DNA from: Ceratothoa steindachneri
Lineage: Eukaryota; Arthropoda; Malacostraca; Isopoda; Cymothoidae
Direction: 5' to 3'
NCBI GenBank assembly: GCA_963969495.1
Contig: OZ018327.1
Location: 176,227,522 to 176,291,521, forward strand
DNA length: 64,000 nt
The notes beneath the pieces are model-generated. The model was not told the origin of the DNA and made no database searches. It saw only the letters and a list, made by a program, of their open reading frames with translations. How positions within the stretch are numbered: position 1 is the first letter of the stretch; each line of letters opens with the position of its first letter. Below, one piece after another: positions 1-10,470 of the stretch. The translations under genes and the position numbers were made by a program.

Positions 1-231
1 AACATATATGCAAATATTATTAAAGGAAGGGGTGAGCAATTAAAGGGAGAGGCTTCCTGGGCCCTGAGGTGCCCCACCCCCCTTCCCCGACTTTTAAAAT
101 TTGTTTCACTGAATAATTTTGAGTCCCTAAACGGCTTGATGCTCGAATTCACCTCGAAATATAGCATTTTATCACATTTTAAATAGAAATTCTACCGGTA
201 TAACTTGTTACACTAATGAACGGCACGCATT
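1..231. other. Unassigned intergenic sequence
   Basis: AT-rich sequence with no coding signal I can recognise on either strand. It precedes a small endonuclease relic. Confidence 0.5.
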
Positions 232-575
232 TTATTACCCTTCAAAGCAGGATAACAATAGACCGACTTCTGATTTATTAGGGGAGAGACTATTCTGTGG
301 TGATTTAAATTTTCCTAACCCCGAATTTGGTGATTTGTCAGATAGTGACAAGACTCGTTAATTGTTATACATTCCCACAATGATAATACTCTGACTCGAG
401 ATGTAAACGACCCACGCACTCACGGAAATAACTTCTTAACCACATAATTGTGAAAGATGAACACCACGTTCGAAGAGTGTGGGGAGCAGAGCTTATTAGC
501 AATAAATGTATAATAGATCTAGTTGTGTTCACAGGCGTTGCTTCTGTCATGTCTTGCAAAGTAACGGTGATTATC
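232..575 (+). pseudogene. Non-LTR retrotransposon endonuclease relic
   Basis: The plus strand encodes broken pieces of an apurinic-type (APE) endonuclease, the nicking domain of non-LTR retrotransposons. Seen: FCGDLNFPN at about 288-315, matching the GDFN-P motif with its catalytic Asp/Asn, and downstream an R-D-V-N-P-R-T-H-G-N-N block resembling the 'PTR-GN-LDL' motif of CR1/RTE-type enzymes. Stops and shifts interrupt it and no reverse transcriptase is attached, so this is a truncated dead copy. It differs from the LINE copies to its right. The clade is inferred from motif style only. Confidence 0.5.
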
Positions 576-699
576 GAATGAATGAAGGATAAATTACAAA
601 AGTTGTGTGCATGCCCGTTTTTTGAGGGTCACCCTGTACTTTATATTTTTAATATATATTTAGTTTGTCCTCCGTCGTCGGAATTCAAGCCTTTCAATT

Positions 700-975
700 A
701 TTTTTATGCTAACTCGTTAGCCGTTTACTTTTTAATGTTTTATTTTTTTTCGTGGGCACTCCGCCTCTTTTTTATTACCTATTACTTTTTTTCTTTTTTT
801 TCTATACTTAGTTTGGGCACTTCGCCTTTTTTGTTATTTTACCTTTTGGGGGCACTTTAGTCTCTTTTGTTTTATTTTATTGTTTGTTTTTTACTGATGT
901 GGGCATTTCGCCAGGTTTTTTATTTTTATTCTTTGCTGTTGTGGGCACTTTGCCTCTTTTATTCGGTTAATTATG
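700..975 (-). repeat. 3' tail minisatellite of LINE copy A
   Basis: A T-rich stretch (A-rich on the minus strand) in which a short GC-rich block of the form GGGCACTTCGCC recurs at about 753, 812, 848, 901 and 941 between runs of T. It lies just beyond the C-terminal end of the minus-strand reverse transcriptase, so it is best read as the element's 3' tail, built as a variable minisatellite instead of plain poly(A). Confidence 0.55.
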
Positions 976-1189
976 GATTTTCTTTTCTTTTATTGAGTTA
1001 GTTTGTGTTTGACGTTCGGTAGTTCTTGTCCCAGGAGTGTGGTCTTCTTTAGGTGTAGATTGCAATCCGGGCTTCCCGGGAGCAGTTTCTTCCGAGGGAA
1101 AAGAGAGCCCTCGTGGTGATGGTGTGCATCATGAGTATAACTATTTCTAAGTCAATATCTAATGTTGAGAGTATTTGCTCCTCAACTTT

Positions 1190-2600
1190 GTCCAAGGTAT
1201 TTCTCCTTAGCCTCTAGAGCTCCATAGTCAGTCGCTTCAGGCTTGTTCTTTCCTGAAGAACCGTCTGCCGAATAAATCCAACCGACACACACCAGCTATT
1301 AGTAGAGTAGCTTTGTTCTGCACTCTCTGCATTTGTCTTAGAGAGGTAGAACTTGCTTCTTGAGTCACCATTGCAGGGTACACTAATGTTGAGCGCACCA
1401 GTGTAGTGTATAGCTTTGTGATGTTCTTTGTGCTGAGGTTTTTGAATCTGTAGATCTTGTCAACTTCTCTTTCGGCTAGGGAGATTCTAGCGTGTATATG
1501 CTTCTTGTAGCCTTTTGAAGTGATTTGCAGGCCTAAAACTTTACCCTTGTTAGAATAATGGTATAATTCGTCGTTGACTATGACATCCTCAAGGAAGATC
1601 TGGAACTTTCGGTGGTTTGTTTTAATTTTCCATTTTTTCTCGTACCTATTGATGTTATCTAATTCGGCAGCTGTCTGCCTTGCTTGAAAACCAGCGTTCC
1701 TAAAGGGACTGGGTACGATTTGTGTGATGTCATCTGCGAACTACAGATATATCAGATCCCCTCTCACTGGAGCATGTAGGTCCAATGTGTACATTAAGTA
1801 GAGCAAAGGACTTAGACACCTGCCTTTCGGGACACTCGCCTCGTGTTCGAATTCGGATCCTCTGTAGCTCTTGATCAATATTTGGACTCTCCTCTCTATG
1901 ATGTAGTCACAGAGAACCCTTTCCAGGTTTGAGTTCAGCTGGAGGCCTAAGATCTTGCATTGGAGACCTCTCAGCCAAACTCTATCAAAGGTCTTCTGCA
2001 CATAACGCAACACTATGTATAACTGCGTACTTCCATTCAGTTTGCAGTGGGCGAGTTTTTCCGTTAGAAGGGCGAGGGCTGTATCTGTCCCTCGTTTCTT
2101 GTGGAACCCGTGATGTTGAGGGTTGTGTCAATCCAACTCTGTGAGCTGATCTTGCAGCCTGTTTGTCAGAACATTTCGTAGATTTTGCCCGCAAACTCTA
2201 AGGGAGAGTTCGGCCTGTAGTTCACCAATTGATCAGGGATTTTGTTCCCTTTGGGAATTAAACGATTTTCGCCGCCTTAAAACCGCTAGGGAAGTAGCCA
2301 GTATTCAGGGAGGCGTTCAGGATGTTCATGATATTCCGAATGATCTGCTGGGGGCACGTAGCAAGTTGTTTTTCGTTATGCCTGTCCATCCTGGTGCCTT
2401 TTGTTTATAGGATCTTACAGTCGCCATGACCTCTTCTGTTGTCATTGGTCTGCCATGGTCCGCGATCTCCCTCCCTTCATCAATGTGGTGATATGGGTTC
2501 GTACGATGTATTATCTGATTGAGGTCACCAATCAGTGGGCCTTCAAATTCCTTCCAGCACGTTCTAAATCTTCCTTCCATTACCGCCGTCTCCTCCAATT
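1190..2600 (-). pseudogene. LINE copy A: decayed reverse transcriptase
   Basis: Minus-strand remains of a non-LTR reverse transcriptase in several frames. At 2326-2598 is the region before the fingers, with the 'P-M-T-T-E-E-V-M' and 'KAPGW' blocks. At 1741-2013 is the palm part, with 'KTFDRVWLRGLQ' (first catalytic Asp region) and 'SVPKGRCLSPLLYL', equivalent to the usual VPQGS-LSPLL motif. The FADD box would follow, but the frame breaks near 1740. The thumb and C-terminal part continues, broken, to about 1190. It aligns by eye along its whole length with the intact plus-strand copy at 4819-6231, so it belongs to the same family. An I/Jockey-type clade is likely but not proven. Confidence 0.8.
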
Positions 2601-2868
2601 AGTCATAGCCCTCTTTTGGGCGGGTCTTCTCTCTATCTGGTAGCCCTTTTAGTTTCCGAATGTTATGTCAGAATTCTACCGGGTTCAATTCGCAGTCTAC
2701 TTTGGCTATCAAGATGTCCCAGATCTCAGTCTTTTGGATGTTGATTGCCAGCCTAAGTTCTCCGCTTAAGCGATGTAGCAGCATGCTTCGTTTCTGGTTC
2801 GGTCCTGCCCTTCTTATTTCCTCGTACACCTCCCTGTGCACCCTCGCAATATGGCGCATCTCCTCTGT

Positions 2869-3700
2869 TCACCTGGGTTGTGGCGGAGTTGTGTACCCTG
2901 CTTTTAGTACGCACACTCTGTCTGGCTCGATGATGGAGGTTATTATCCTCTCCAGCTCCCCGTCAACCTCCTTCAATGTTGCCGCGCCTAGGTCAGCTGG
3001 TTTAAATCTACTCAGAAGTTCTCTGTAGCGCCCCCAGTTAGCCGAAGCGTAGCTTTTGTGGAGATAGACTGGAACCTGGAGCGGTAAGAGCGAGATTGTT
3101 GTCAGGATCGCTATATGGTCACTGGACACTGTTGAGCCTGACTCGCTATGGTAGTTGAATGGGAAGTCGCCGCTTGTCATGATTATGTTAGGCCAGGTTG
3201 CTGACCTGTCGGTGATATACGTCGGGAAGTCTGGCCTTATCCTTTGGATGTTCTTTCTATCCATAATCATTTCCAAGTTACGACCCCTTTCGTTCATGTT
3301 ACCATAACCTACCGTTCAGCATCTGGCATTTAGGTCACTCCGAGAAATGCCGGTATGCTCTTCGATGTGGTTAGTACGCTGCCGGTACCACTAGGTTTCC
3401 TACCAGCGTGGGTAGTTTCATTGTCACAAAGAACTCGTCAATTTCCGGAAGTTGCCTGTGCGAGACATTTCTTTTGAATTCGATAGCAGCACGGTCGATC
3501 TTTTCTTGTGTGTGGTTTTTCATGACTACTTTGTACCCTGGAATCTTAATAGGTCTTGTTCTTGTATCGATGCCGTGCTCCGTCAATAATATAATGTCGG
3601 GGTCGAGCACTCAGTATATGTTGCCCTTCTCCTCTCATTTATTAACATTAAGTGTCATAATCTTGAGCGTGTTGTTGACGTTTTTCATTTCGAATTTGGC
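2869..3700 (-). pseudogene. LINE copy A: decayed APE endonuclease
   Basis: Upstream (minus sense) of the copy A reverse transcriptase. The N-terminal half at 3371-3610 reads 'DPDIILLTEHGID', matching the catalytic 'LLTET' motif but with His in place of the usual Thr after Glu. The C-terminal half at 2869-3297 contains 'VSSDHIAIL', the canonical SDH catalytic end. The middle is out of frame. The domain nicks target DNA to prime reverse transcription. Together with the RT behind it and ORF1 ahead, it shows a nearly full-length but dead element. Confidence 0.75.
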
Positions 3701-4253
3701 TTTTCTTTCTTTCCTTATTGTTTCTTGTTTGGATGTAGGTACACTTTGTGGTTAAAGAGTGCCTCCTCGACTGTTTTCTTGTCGTGATGCGAGTTATATC
3801 CTCATTTGTGCATTTTCCTCTTGATTCCCGTGAAGATTTTAGTGAAATCCATGTCTTTGGGGAAAGGAAATTGTTTCGATGCATAGATCATGAGATTAAT
3901 CCTGTCCGCATCGAGGGGTTTCTTAGTTTCCAGCTTTGCTTGGCATTGCTCCTTGCTGAGAGCCTCAGAGTCAGGCGTGTTTGAGGAGTCCGAGGATTCT
4001 GTTGTCTCTTCGATTTTATTTTCGATGTTGATTGCCCCTTTGTTTGCTTCTTCCCTCTCTCTTTTATTTCAATCGGTGGGTCGGGCCTTCTGCATTCTTC
4101 TTTCGATTTTGACTCTCCATTTGTGGTCTCTTTGCTTTCTTCTGGGTCTTGTGCGTCCAATTTTGGCGTTAGTATCATTTGAAGTTGCAGGACGTCCCCT
4201 GATAGGGGGTTGTCTGGAAACCACATTTCACTCAATCCATTTTTGGCCAGCAT
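3648..4253 (-). pseudogene. LINE copy A: ORF1-like charged protein remnant
   Basis: Two overlapping minus-strand reading frames (3888-4253 and 3648-3884) encode a Lys/Glu/Ser-rich, low-complexity protein immediately before the endonuclease. This is where ORF1, the nucleic-acid-binding protein, would lie. I see no zinc knuckle. An 'AKNG-E-WF' block near the start recurs in the minus-strand fragment at about 34.05-34.10 kb, linking the two copies. Function is inferred from position only. Confidence 0.45.
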
Positions 4254-4317
4254 TCGATTTAACTCCTGTGTGAGGCTCCTCTAATACAGGATATTCCACT
4301 ATATCTATGGATAAAAT

Positions 4318-4460
4318 AGAACATAAGCGCTGCAAAAGTTTGAAGGTAAGTAAGCACTATAAAAATTATGAACATAAGCGCTGCGAAAATTTGAAACATA
4401 GGTGCTGCAAAAATTGGAACATAAGCACTGCAAAGATTTGAACATAAGCGATATAAAATC
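4318..4460. repeat. Minisatellite between head-to-head LINEs
   Basis: Five to six imperfect copies of a unit of about 25-30 bp containing GAACATAAGCGCTGCAAAA. It lies in the short gap between the 5' end of minus-strand LINE copy A and the 5' side of plus-strand copy B. Confidence 0.65.
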
Positions 4461-4599
4461 GACCAATCACATTCAAGGAAAATGTTAGTCGGTATTAGTG
4501 ACAGTGACCACAAAGCCCCCAGCTATCGGGAGGATGATCTTTGGCTGAAGCTGCACGTTAATTGTTTGTTTATTCATTTGGATGATGATGGCTTCGGCC

Positions 4600-6235
4600 G
4601 AAGGAGAGAATGAGGCTGGTAGAAAATGGCGAAACCATCGAAGAACCGGAAAGACTCGAAAGAAAGTTCAGGAGGTACTGGAGAAAAGTATTCTTCATTT
4701 TCCCTGAAAAGAACGAGGATTTCGACTTGACTTAGAGTTCGAGCACCAGATCGTAGACGAACTCAATACCAGAATCCACCGAACGCATCCACACCCGCAC
4801 GTTTCCGAAGAGAGGAGAATGATGGGCCACGAGCGTCCAATTGCCACTGAAGAGTTCCTGAGCACGCTCAAAACCTTCAAACAGAGAGCTCCTGGCTGGA
4901 GCTCGCCCCTCCCTCGCCTGATACAAGGCTTTCTGAACGTAATGAACGCGGCCCTGAACACTGGCTACTTCCCCGATGGGTATAAGCTGGCAAAATTCAT
5001 CTTTATACCAAAAGGGAAAAAGGTGCCTGAACAGCCAATGGACTACAGGCCCATCTCCCTCCTGGAAATCATCGGTAAGATTCTGAAAAAGATTCTAGCC
5101 AACAGGCTCCAGAAACAACTCGAGGAGAAGGGGGCCCACAACCCCCAACAGCATGGGTTCCAGAAAAAAACGGGAAGAGATGCCGCACTTGCGCTACTAA
5201 CCGAGAAAATCGCCAAGTGCCAAGCGGAAGGAAAATACACGGACATCGTGCTCAGGGACGTTCAGAAGGCCTTCGACAAAGTCTGGCTGAGGGGCCTTCA
5301 ATATAAGTTACTGAAACTTCAGCTAGACCAGATTCTGGAGCGCATTATCTGCGACCTTATCATGGAACGGCGCGCCAGAATCATGATTGAGGGTCATCAA
5401 GGACCTGAGTTCCTCCTCGAGGCCGGAGTTCCGCAGGGCAGTTGTCTGAGCCCCCTCCTTTACCTAATCTACACAACAGATTTACCAACCTCAGTAAAGG
5501 AGGACTCATTATATCTCCAGTTCGCGGACGATATAACCCAAGTGATCCCTAGTACATACAGGAATCCCAGGGCTCAGGCTCAAGAGACTGCTAATGAGAT
5601 CAGGAACATAAATGAGTACGAGAGTAAGTGGAAGATCCGCACGAATAGCAGAAAGTTCAAGATCCTCGCCCTCGGTCGAAGAAAAACAGTGGACGTGACA
5701 ATAGGAGAACTGACATTTCCCTATCACCAAGAAGGGACCGTTTTGGGACTTAAAATCACCCACACCGGGTACGGGCATCACTTCAATACTCGGGAAAATC
5801 TCGCGAGAATGGAACTATCCAAACTCCACCGATTCCGGGGTATGAGATCCAGCAATTTCCGAAAGATATATCTCATCCACGTACGACCAGCACTGATATA
5901 TTCCGCGGTGATGGCTCAAACCCTAAGTAGGAAGCGCTTGAACTGCCTACAAATAGTCCAAAACAAGGCGACTCTCTACATAAACAACAAAAGGATGCGA
6001 GCCCGAATTCCCCAAACACAACTCCACCAAAGAGCCGCTCTGACACCTATCAATCTGGTGACCCAAAATTTGGCCAAAGGAACTTGGGAGAGGATCTTGA
6101 ACGAAACGGCGCCTGAACTAGCAGAGGATTTAAAAATCTCAGCGAACAGAAGGGATAAAGTAAGCAGGAAGAGGCGATTTCCTAGCTCGAGAGAATGCTC
6201 TGAGGAGCAGTTGGCACCGTGGTTCACATAATAAA
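4600..6235 (+). mobile_element. LINE copy B, 5'-truncated non-LTR retrotransposon
   Basis: Same family as copy A but in the opposite orientation. It starts within the linker before the RT (coding resemblance from about 4620, with a stop before 4735) and ends just after the RT ORF. The endonuclease and ORF1 are absent, as expected for 5' truncation during target-primed reverse transcription. An A-rich tail follows. It is the best preserved LINE copy in the window. Confidence 0.8.
4819..6231 (+). CDS. Non-LTR reverse transcriptase (470 aa open frame)
   Basis: An uninterrupted frame covers the RT fingers, palm and thumb. Visible in order: 'EFLSTLKTFKQRAPGW' (about residues 12-27), 'LAKFIFIPKGKK', 'YRPISLLEIIGKI', 'DVQKAFDKVWLRGLQ' (first catalytic Asp), 'GVPQGSCLSPLLYL', then 'LYLQFADDITQVI', the FADD box with both catalytic Asp residues. 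An 'LGLKI' block and a thumb segment with 'VRPALIYSAVMA' follow. The protein ends without RNase H or a zinc knuckle. Just after 'RAPGW' about 10 residues seem missing compared with copy A. The first Met is internal to the original ORF2, so expression as such is doubtful. Clade: I/Jockey superfamily, by motif style. Confidence 0.8.
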   Translation: MMGHERPIATEEFLSTLKTFKQRAPGWSSPLPRLIQGFLNVMNAALNTGYFPDGYKLAKFIFIPKGKKVPEQPMDYRPISLLEIIGKILKKILANRLQKQLEEKGAHNPQQHGFQKKTGRDAALALLTEKIAKCQAEGKYTDIVLRDVQKAFDKVWLRGLQYKLLKLQLDQILERIICDLIMERRARIMIEGHQGPEFLLEAGVPQGSCLSPLLYLIYTTDLPTSVKEDSLYLQFADDITQVIPSTYRNPRAQAQETANEIRNINEYESKWKIRTNSRKFKILALGRRKTVDVTIGELTFPYHQEGTVLGLKITHTGYGHHFNTRENLARMELSKLHRFRGMRSSNFRKIYLIHVRPALIYSAVMAQTLSRKRLNCLQIVQNKATLYINNKRMRARIPQTQLHQRAALTPINLVTQNLAKGTWERILNETAPELAEDLKISANRRDKVSRKRRFPSSRECSEEQLAPWFT

Positions 6236-6470
6236 CCACACCAATAAAACAAGTACAAACACGATACATTAACAAAGACACTCACAAACACGTATGAATG
6301 TGTAGAAGGCAAGATAATTAAATGTATATTGTAGACCCTGTAACTACTACATTTAGTATTAATCTCAAAAGAAATAATAAAAAATAAATAAATAAATAAA
6401 AATAAAAAATAAAATAAAATAAACAAATAAAAAAAATAAAAAAAATATAAAAACAAATATATATATTTAA
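6236..6470 (+). repeat. A-rich 3' tail of LINE copy B
   Basis: Short 3' UTR, then at about 6365-6450 a run of AAATA/AAAAT simple repeats. This is the expected 3' tail of a retrotransposed LINE. Confidence 0.7.
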
Positions 6471-6779
6471 ATTTATGTAAGTTTATCTCTCTTAAAATAA
6501 GCATAATATTAAGTTTATATCTCTTAAAGTAAGCATAATATTAAGGAGAGAAAAATAAAGGTTGCAAATTATGTACGAAAGAAAAGCTTGAATGCGTAAA
6601 ATATATATTAAGATACACACAAAAATACAAAATACAGGATTAAAGGTAAAAAAAAAGGGGGAATAAAAAAATTGGACAAATGAAAAGCGTAGCCCTCACT
6701 ACCAGGGCAAACCCTACAAACTCTCTTCACCTATAACCTATTATTTCATCTTCCACGCTAATCTCTTCCTAACTATTAT
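6471..6779. other. AT-rich spacer
   Basis: No gene seen. It contains a short direct repeat: 'TCTCTTAAAATAAGCATAAT' at about 6487 recurs, slightly changed, near 6523. Confidence 0.4.
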
Positions 6780-7060
6780 TCATCATCATCATTCAGCCAT
6801 TCACAGTATTCGACTGTTTTGGAGTAGCAGGATGATGGAGGCGTTCCTGACGAACGTTTCACGGGTTAGAGTGACGTCATGGGAGATAATTTGTTTCTTA
6901 ATTGCTTCGTCTTGTAAATGAGTGGTCAGTTGCCTCGATAGGGTTGTGGAGGTCACGCCAATGACTTAGAATTGCGGTGTTCGCAATCTTCCACCTTGCA
7001 CGAGTATTCGTACACGACGTTAGTCTCCTGAAGTTCGCGTGAAAAAACTGTTATAATACC
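6780..7060 (-). pseudogene. Penelope-like element endonuclease fragment
   Basis: The minus strand encodes a decayed GIY-YIG endonuclease of the PLE type. Seen: 'VVYEYSCKVEDCE' (the GIY-like strand followed by the PLE Cys pair), then after a stop 'TSTTLSRQLTTHLQDEAIKKQ', the helix that usually reads 'TTLSRRL--HL--GAIK'. The second YIG strand is lost at the stop. No RT is attached. It closely resembles the better copies at 53.5, 56.2 and 63.5 kb. Confidence 0.6.
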
Positions 7061-7379
7061 AATTAATAAGACAAAACCAAATAAGACAAAATTACTCCGA
7101 ATTGTAAACAAATCACCGATTAAGATTCATTTAAAACAAAAAAGACAAGATGAAAGAAAAATGGAAGAAAGAATAAACAAAGGACACAAAATCACAGACA
7201 CTACAAAATAAACAAACAAAAAAAAACTAAGCCCTAAAGTATATTTTTTTAAATAAAAAACAAAAACATGTGCACATTTTAACATATAATGTATATTAAG
7301 ATTTTTAAGACAAATGACTTGAACGTCATTATAATAAAACTATATAATCACAACAATCAAATTACTCACCATACAAGTA
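7061..7379. other. AT-rich spacer
   Basis: Low-complexity A-rich sequence with no recognisable coding region. Confidence 0.4.
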
Positions 7380-7750
7380 AATAAATGAAAGTGATTAGCC
7401 TGACCACCGGGTGTCTAGCATCTATTTACAACTCTCCCAGAATATTTTCTCTCTTCACCACTTTTATTTCTTCTATCTACCCACACTCCCTTTTGTCCAC
7501 TAAAACAAATACACACTTAATATTGATTGTAATTGTAAATCATTGCCATTGCTCATTCCCTGAAGATGACTTACCACGGAAGAAAGAAGTCTTGAAATAA
7601 ATTGTCTTTTGTGAGTGTTTTTTATCGCCTCACAGAGCCAATAAAACAACTTGTAAGGAGAATATAGAGAGTACAAGTTAGAGTGAATAACGCTGCCATT
7701 GCTGTAGACTTTAACAGTGCATGTATCAAACATAGCCTCTTACCTGATTA
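7380..7750 (+). mobile_element. Penelope-like terminal sequence
   Basis: Non-coding stretch with the style of a PLE end. It contains a hammerhead-like motif at 7560-7598 and then a segment leading into a Helitron end. No protein domain is seen. Assigned to PLEs only because the same motif occurs next to proven PLE coding parts at 16.4 and 55.9 kb. Confidence 0.4.
7560..7598 (+). ncRNA. Hammerhead-ribozyme-like motif
   Basis: CTGAAGA (7560-7566) fits the core CUGANGA. It is followed by one T, then GACTT (7568-7572) and its exact complement AAGTC (7587-7591) as stem II, then TT and GAAA (7594-7597). The unpaired bases beside the core reduce the chance of activity. Confidence 0.35.
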
Positions 7751-7758
7751 TATATATA

Positions 7759-7790
7759 CTAGTGTAGCCGTGCCGTCAAAAATGACGGCA
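7759..7790 (-). other. Helitron 3' terminus: hairpin plus CTAG
   Basis: On the minus strand a 7-bp stem TGCCGTC/GACGGCA (plus 7771-7777 and 7784-7790) with a 6-base loop is followed 8 bases later by CTAG (7762-7759) and then T. Helitrons end in CTRR with a GC-rich hairpin about 10 bases upstream and insert between A and T. All three marks are visible. Confidence 0.85.
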
Positions 7791-7989
7791 TTATTTTTAA
7801 GTTTAGCTATGTTTCATTCGTGAAAACTGTTTTTAAATGAAAAGAGGATACACCCTCAGATCACGTCTCATCAGCGTATATTATAATAACAATATCTGCG
7901 TAAGATAATAACAGATCTGCATATACATATCTATATATCATATATAGATATTTCTAATTTATAAGCACTGTAACTGATTCATTGCTTAC

Positions 7990-9290
7990 TCCAATAATTC
8001 CTTCAGAAAAACATTTTTCGTGTAGATCTAATTTTAATTTTGTTTGAGCTTTCCTTGACCATCATTATTTTCTATCTGTATCTTCATGTTTCTACGATCT
8101 CTAGTTCTGCTCATTGCTTCATACAGCTGTCCTTGACTAAAATGGGTTTTGGCAAATAGGTACCTAGTATAGTAAATGACTAGCCTTATGATATATTTAT
8201 AGTTATTGCAAATGAAAGAATTATTGGTAATTGTCTGCGTTTCAATGAAAATTGTAATGAAATATCACTGGGTGTTAGATCAATCCTTAGAAGAAATAAA
8301 CTTCTCTTGAAATGACTTCACTATTAATCTCTTTACATTAAGCATTCCTTTTCTTGTGTTTATGTTACGAATTAGCATTACATTTAAGCCAACTTTAAGT
8401 TTCAACTCGTGTGGTGGCACACCAGATAATAAAATTTTGTTTTAGAATTCTATAGGATAGTTAACAATTTGTTCATTATCATTTGAAATAACTATATCTA
8501 TGCTTTTGTAAGTAGTTTCCTCACCAGGTAGAAGATTTAGTACCTTATTGTTCAAGAGCAAAACATCACTGTTTTGGAGGGTCAGAACTATTTTAGTAGC
8601 AACAGTTTAGATATATCTTTCGTAATTATCAATGTTGAGCGAATTTCCATAAACTGTGTCTATTATGTTTTCGGTTACTGAGATTTTTTTGTGATATTTG
8701 AATAATATTTGGATCTAGTCCTACGTCATTAGTAAGTCGCTCATCTCCAAACTTCAACAATCACTCAGTGAAATATCATTTTCACTGTCTCTCATATATA
8801 TTTTAAGTTGAAACATTGTTGCATATTGCCCCAATGGTGATTGTTTTATGCAATTCTCTATGACGTCAGCGTTAGTGCCCTTCGATATGAAGAGGGCTGT
8901 CTGTCTAAAGTCACAACCTAAGCCAATGACTTACCATCAAATGGCTTCACATTGTTCATGATTGATTTCAGTAGCAGGTCAATATTACGAAGTTCTTGGC
9001 CAGAGAGCATTGAGGCTTCGTCTATAATTAATAGTGATGAATTCTTTATCTTGTCAGAATCTTCGGAAGGAATTTTCATTAATGACACTGAGGTTTCTAG
9101 AATAGGTATTGGAAGGCGAAATCCACTGTGAGCTGTGCGAGCATTTGTTAGCAAGGCGGCAGCAATGCTAGTTGTTGCTTATGAAAGTACTGACTTGTTT
9201 CGTGCGTTGCAGTAAGCAATTATAGTGTTATACAGATAGGTTTTTCCTGATCGTGCGAGGCCACCTAGAAAGAAGAATCGCTAATACGAA
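7990..9290 (-). pseudogene. Helitron PIF1-like helicase domain, decayed
   Basis: SF1B helicase part of the RepHel protein, which unwinds the element. In minus-strand order: Walker A 'GLARSGKTYLYN' at about 9235-9270; 'ARTAHSGFRLPIP' near 9110-9150; Walker B 'SLLIIDEASML' at about 9005-9040; 'DFRQTALFISKGTNADVIEN' near 8850-8910; 'LKVGLNVMLIRNIN' near 8360-8400; and the C-terminal 'FSQGQLYEAMSRTRDRRN' near 8085-8140. A stop follows the Walker A strand, and further breaks lie between motifs. The motif set identifies a Helitron helicase clearly. Confidence 0.85.
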
Positions 9291-9499
9291 TTAATGTTGT
9301 CTAAGCTCTGGACGATAACATGAAAAGCGTGTCGCTGTAAGTCGCTGTAAGTCGTTGAAAGTAACAATCCTTGCGTCAAGATTTTCATTCCTGACAGTTT
9401 TCATTTCGGTCATTATCAATAGCAGTGCAATGAGGCAATCCAATATTTTCGCAACCTTATCCATATAGTTTAACGCATTGCACTATTTCATCGTGCTGG

Positions 9500-10460
9500 A
9501 TGTTATTGCCCTATGCGATCTCAATTTGAGCACAGTCGTAGCCTTTGTATATGTATTTAAAAATATATTTCACGGCATTGATCGAGTAGCATATTTCCAG
9601 ATTAATATGGCAGTTATACTTATAAGTAACATGTTTTTTGTATGGTACAACTGATCTGTTATCAATTAAAAGGTTATTAATTTGATGTGATGAACCTTGA
9701 CGTCTTCTGTACAAAGGATAAGAGTCTGAGGTGCAGTCAGTGGTGTCCCAAAATTGTTTTGGAAATCCTTTTGAACACTTGTTGTTATCCATACAGCGGG
9801 AATTTGGGTTATCTGCACCACAGGGTCCGTGAAAATGGCCTTTAGTAACAATTTCAAATAGTTCAGGTTCAGTGACAGGTTCAGGAATTTCGGAGCATAC
9901 TATTTTGTCAACCTCCTCAGGGTCATTAAATAATTTTTTATTTTCCAAGATAATAAGTATGTGAGCGTGGAGGAGTCCTTGTTTCTGGAACTCAATTGAA
10001 TAGCAGTATGCCTGAACGCTTCCAAAGCATGAATATGTAACAATATCATCAATTAATTAATTGAGCTATATTTTGAACACTCGAGTTATTAAATCTGGTC
10101 GATCAGATGGATTCTGACCAGAGAAAAGATTATTTTTTAGTTCTGGCCATGAAGGATTGCAAGTCACCGTAATAAATAGGTCTGGTTTACCATATTTAGA
10201 TACCATAGACATCGCATTGTGGTAGCGTTCTTGCATGTTTCGAGGTGTTCCCTGGAAAGAAGATGGTAATATCACCATGCGCCCAACTTTACATTCGTAA
10301 TTATTAGGGATGTGATCTGCTAAGTGTTTGTAATCTTGAACTCGTAATTGACCTTGATCGTATCTTACGTAGTTTAAATTATTAGCTTCAACTTGAAGGT
10401 GGCTATAAGCAATCCACTGCTGGAATAACTTGCCACCGTGCAGACTCGGATTGAAATCTT
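9500..10460 (-). pseudogene. Helitron Rep (HUH nuclease) domain, decayed
   Basis: Upstream part of the RepHel protein. In minus order: 'HGGKLFQQWIAYSHLQVE' (about 10385-10440), 'RYHNAMSMVSKYGKPDLFITVTCNPSW' split over 10150-10235 (the Helitron-like N domain with its CNP-W motif), the HUH motif 'LLHAHIL' near 9960-9980, a Cys-rich block 'CGADNPNSRCMDNNKCSKGFP' region at 9750-9820, and the tyrosine motif 'AVKYIFKYIYKG' near 9540-9575. These cleave and rejoin the strand end. Frame breaks lie near 10065 and 9955. A second frame (9666-9857) is a shadow. Confidence 0.85.
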
Positions 10461-10470
10461 ATGTTATAAC

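Larger units (their letters stand above)
7759..10470 (-). mobile_element. Helitron (5'-truncated, minus strand)
   Basis: A rolling-circle transposon read leftward. It has a recognisable Rep/helicase protein and a canonical 3' end at 7759-7790. The 5' end, including the N-terminal part of the protein, is not recognisable beyond about 10470. The Rep part and the helicase Walker A lie only about 250 bp apart, less than usual, so an internal deletion is likely. Multiple stops and shifts make it non-autonomous. Confidence 0.85.

Noticed and set aside
582..860. Phe/Tyr-rich 92-aa open frame resembling a membrane protein
   Set aside because: It is the T-rich LINE 3' tail read in one frame; the apparent hydrophobicity comes from poly-T.
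4259..4513. Minus-strand frame with repeated 'FAALMF' text
   Set aside because: Produced by the 25-30 bp minisatellite between the two LINE copies.
6139..6504. Phe/Tyr/Leu-rich minus frame
   Set aside because: Antisense of the A-rich LINE tail.
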